A stretch of 62,029 nt of DNA. It comes from Streptomyces soli (GTDB lineage Bacteria > Actinomycetota > Actinomycetes > Streptomycetales > Streptomycetaceae). The translations under genes were made by a program, and so were the position numbers. The stretch lies in NCBI RefSeq assembly GCF_003999195.1, contig NZ_RJVR01000295.1, positions 1 through 62,029 of the forward strand, written 5' to 3'. Of this stretch, positions 60,252 to 62,029 are shown piece after piece (the stretch's first letter is position 1; each line of letters starts with the position of its first letter). The notes beneath the pieces were generated by a model. It saw nothing but the letters and a program-made list of their open reading frames with translations. It made no database searches and was not told the DNA's origin.

Positions 60252-61433
60252 TCACCTGCGGGCGCGCGGTGATGCGCCGGCAGGGTGATGCGGCGTCACG
60301 GTGGCGGCCGAGCCCTCCTCTTGCCGTACGGGCAGCTTGACCAGCAGCGCGAGACTTAGCCAGACGTAGGCGTTGCCGCCGAGGAAGCCGTCGATGCCGC
60401 CGGTGTCGTCCAGCCAGAGCCAGATCATGCTGCTGGAGAGCAGTAGGTACGAGGCCGTGGCCGCCGCGGGCCACCGGCGCGGCCGGGAGCGGAGGGCCGC
60501 GTCCACCGTCACGGTGAGCGACGGGATCAGCCAGACCAGGTGGTGCACCCAGGTGACCGGGCTGACCAGGCACGCCGCGATGCCGGTGAGGGCGAAGCCC
60601 GCCACGTCGTCGCCCGCCGCATACGCCCGGCGGGCCCGCAGCGCCCATACGGCGAGGACGGCGGCCACGGCGCACGCCCAGACCGTGCCCGGGGCATCCA
60701 GCCGGGCCAGCAGACCGCGCAGCGACTGGTTGCCGACGTACGTGAGTGAGCCGACGCGGTTCGTGTCCCACATGGCGGCCGTCCAGAAAGTCCGCGAGGC
60801 CTGCGGGGCCACGGCGGCCGTGAGCAGTGTGGCGCCGAGCGCCGTGCCGGCGGCGGTCGCGGCGGCCCGTCGGCGACCGGTGAGGAGCAGGTAGCCGATG
60901 AACAGCGCCGGGGTGAGCTTCACGGCCGCCGCCAGTCCGATGCCGAGGCCTGCCGCCCGTCGGCCGGTGCGCAGGGCGTACGCGTCCGCCAGGACCAGCG
61001 CCAGGAGTGCCAGGTTGACCTGGCCGAGGCTGAGCGTGTCCCGTACCGGCTCCAGCAGCGCCAACAGACAGGCCGCCAGCGTGCCCGCGTACGCCGGGGC
61101 CCAGCCCTCCCGCCGGATCACCGGCCAGGCGGTGAGGGCCAGTACGACGACCCCGGCGCCGGCATTGAGGGCGATGCTGACCACGACCGCGCCATGCCAG
61201 CTCAGGGCGGCCATCGGCAGCATGCACAGGGCCGCGAAGGGCGGATAGGTGAAGCCGTAGGGGGTGCGTGGGCGTACGTAGTCGTAGAGCCGGCCGCCGT
61301 GCACCCAGTCGCCGATCGCGCCGTAGTACACGCCGACGTCGAACCAGTGCCGGTGCAGCGGCACCGTGACGAGGTAAAGCGCGGTGCCGACGACCGCGGT
61401 CGCGGCGACCGGCAGGCGCGCGCCGGGGCTCAT
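60252..61433 (-). CDS. GT87-family (DUF2029) polyprenol-dependent glycosyltransferase
   Basis: A 393-residue membrane protein with around ten hydrophobic segments. The first outer loop reads HRHWFDVGVYYGAIGDWVHGGRLYDY then TPYGFTYPPFAALCMLP, the catalytic-loop pattern of GT87 enzymes with its acidic residue in DVGVY. A further motif SPVTWVHHLVWLIP is typical. GT87 enzymes add mannose or arabinose from polyprenol phosphate to cell-envelope glycans. The start overlaps the upstream glycosyltransferase gene by 4 nt (ATGA). Confidence 0.85.
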   Translation of the reverse strand: MSPGARLPVAATAVVGTALYLVTVPLHRHWFDVGVYYGAIGDWVHGGRLYDYVRPRTPYGFTYPPFAALCMLPMAALSWHGAVVVSIALNAGAGVVVLALTAWPVIRREGWAPAYAGTLAACLLALLEPVRDTLSLGQVNLALLALVLADAYALRTGRRAAGLGIGLAAAVKLTPALFIGYLLLTGRRRAAATAAGTALGATLLTAAVAPQASRTFWTAAMWDTNRVGSLTYVGNQSLRGLLARLDAPGTVWACAVAAVLAVWALRARRAYAAGDDVAGFALTGIAACLVSPVTWVHHLVWLIPSLTVTVDAALRSRPRRWPAAATASYLLLSSSMIWLWLDDTGGIDGFLGGNAYVWLSLALLVKLPVRQEEGSAATVTPHHPAGASPRARR

Positions 61434-62029
61434 GCGGTACGCGCCAGGCGCAGCGCGCGCAGCCCGCCCACCGTGAGGGCAGCCAGCGCGCCGCCGGCCG
61501 TGGCGAGCGCCAACTGCTGGCCGGTGGCGGGGAATCCGTCGGGCAGCACGGCCATGGCGAACAGCCCGCTCCCGGCCGCCGCCCAGCGCCGGGCCCGGCC
61601 GTTGGGCGCGGCGGCGGCTATCGGCACCAGGCCCCACAGCAGGTACCAGGGGCGGATCGCCGGCCCGAGCAGGGCCAGCGCGACGAGGCTCAATCCGAGG
61701 CAGTACACCGGCCCCAGCCTACGGCGCAGCAGCCATACGGCGACGATCGCGGCGGCCGCCGCCACGAGCCCGACGCGGTGCCAGGCGGCGGCGGTGACCA
61801 GGGGGCCAGTCAGCCGGCCGAGTATGTTGGTCAGCGACCAGTTGGAGGCCGAGGCGGGGGTCGAGAGGGCGTCTATCCAGCCGTAGCCGGTGCCCGTCGC
61901 GGCCGTCACCACGACCGTCGTGGCCAGCGCGACGCCCGCCGTGCCCGCCGCGGCCCGCGCCCACCGGGCCCGGCCGGTCAGCCGGTCCGCCCACAGCGCG
62001 GCCACCGCGAGCAGTCCCAGAGCCGCCGG
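61430..62029 (-). CDS. MptB-like mannosyltransferase, 5' end beyond the window
   Basis: The C-terminal 200 residues or so of a multi-pass membrane glycosyltransferase. Helices such as VGLVAAAAAIVAVWLLRRRLG and the motif GPAIRPWYLLWGLVPIAAA are characteristic of polyprenol-phosphomannose-dependent alpha-1,6-mannosyltransferases (MptA/MptB) in actinobacteria. Start, first helices and catalytic loop lie beyond position 62029. It overlaps the GT87 gene by 4 nt, so both act in the same envelope-glycan pathway. Confidence 0.7.
   Translation of the reverse strand, partial: PAALGLLAVAALWADRLTGRARWARAAAGTAGVALATTVVVTAATGTGYGWIDALSTPASASNWSLTNILGRLTGPLVTAAAWHRVGLVAAAAAIVAVWLLRRRLGPVYCLGLSLVALALLGPAIRPWYLLWGLVPIAAAAPNGRARRWAAAGSGLFAMAVLPDGFPATGQQLALATAGGALAALTVGGLRALRLARTA

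Overview
The window looks like an accessory stretch of a Streptomyces (or close relative) chromosome. Coding regions are very GC-rich with strongly GC-biased third positions, and GTG starts, 4-nt ATGA/GTGA overlaps and characteristic Streptomyces gene sets (a conservon operon, secreted chitinases, a class I terpene synthase with a P450, PP2C/SpoIIE phosphatases, an OtrA-type ribosomal protection protein) are all present. No rRNA, complete tRNA or CRISPR array was seen.

Layout. 1-1.7 kb is the end of an integrated element: a helicase-like fragment, a VapBC-type pair and a 44-bp copy of the 3' half of tRNA-Thr(CGT), which fits an att junction. 1.9-8.2 kb holds a PAS-PP2C phosphatase, a small transposable element with perfect 22-bp ends and an 8-bp target duplication, a truncated NiFe-hydrogenase large subunit, an APC permease, a DoxX-like protein and a DUF1259 protein, with decayed PadR-like remnants around them. 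8.9-17.3 kb holds an OFA-family transporter and several oxidoreductases (two SDRs, an aldo-keto reductase, a frameshifted LLM-family protein, an alcohol dehydrogenase tail) with an XRE regulator. 17.5-22.6 kb holds a MITE-like repeat, a CDF metal exporter divergent from an ArsR regulator, an IS630 fragment and two divergent PIN-toxin pairs. Pseudogenes, gene ends and mobile debris make 1-22 kb look like a long-lived insertion and decay zone.

22.6-44.5 kb is mostly surface and secreted functions: a sedolisin with three C-terminal repeats; a WXG100-like/RHS/ART-like polymorphic toxin with its probable immunity gene; an operon of a secreted CBM-FnIII protein and a GH18 chitinase behind a DasR-type site; a two-component system divergent from an ABC exporter; small envelope proteins; a GH19 chitinase behind a second DasR-type site; and a methyltransferase. 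A second copy of the MITE-like repeat lies directly before the promoter region of an OtrA/TetM-type gene, whose start is overlapped by a 36-codon leader reading frame.

47-62 kb holds a short Rho paralogue with a decayed copy of its own 3' end, a large PAS/GAF/PP2C/HATPase protein, a complete conservon (cvnA-D plus a CYP157-like P450 with a degenerate ExxR motif), a terpene synthase with the active-site residues of selina-4(15),7(11)-diene synthase and a partner P450, a subtilisin-like protease, and two polyprenol-dependent glycosyltransferase genes, the last cut by the window end.

All calls come from reading the sequence. Family names rest on remembered motifs and were not checked by database search.
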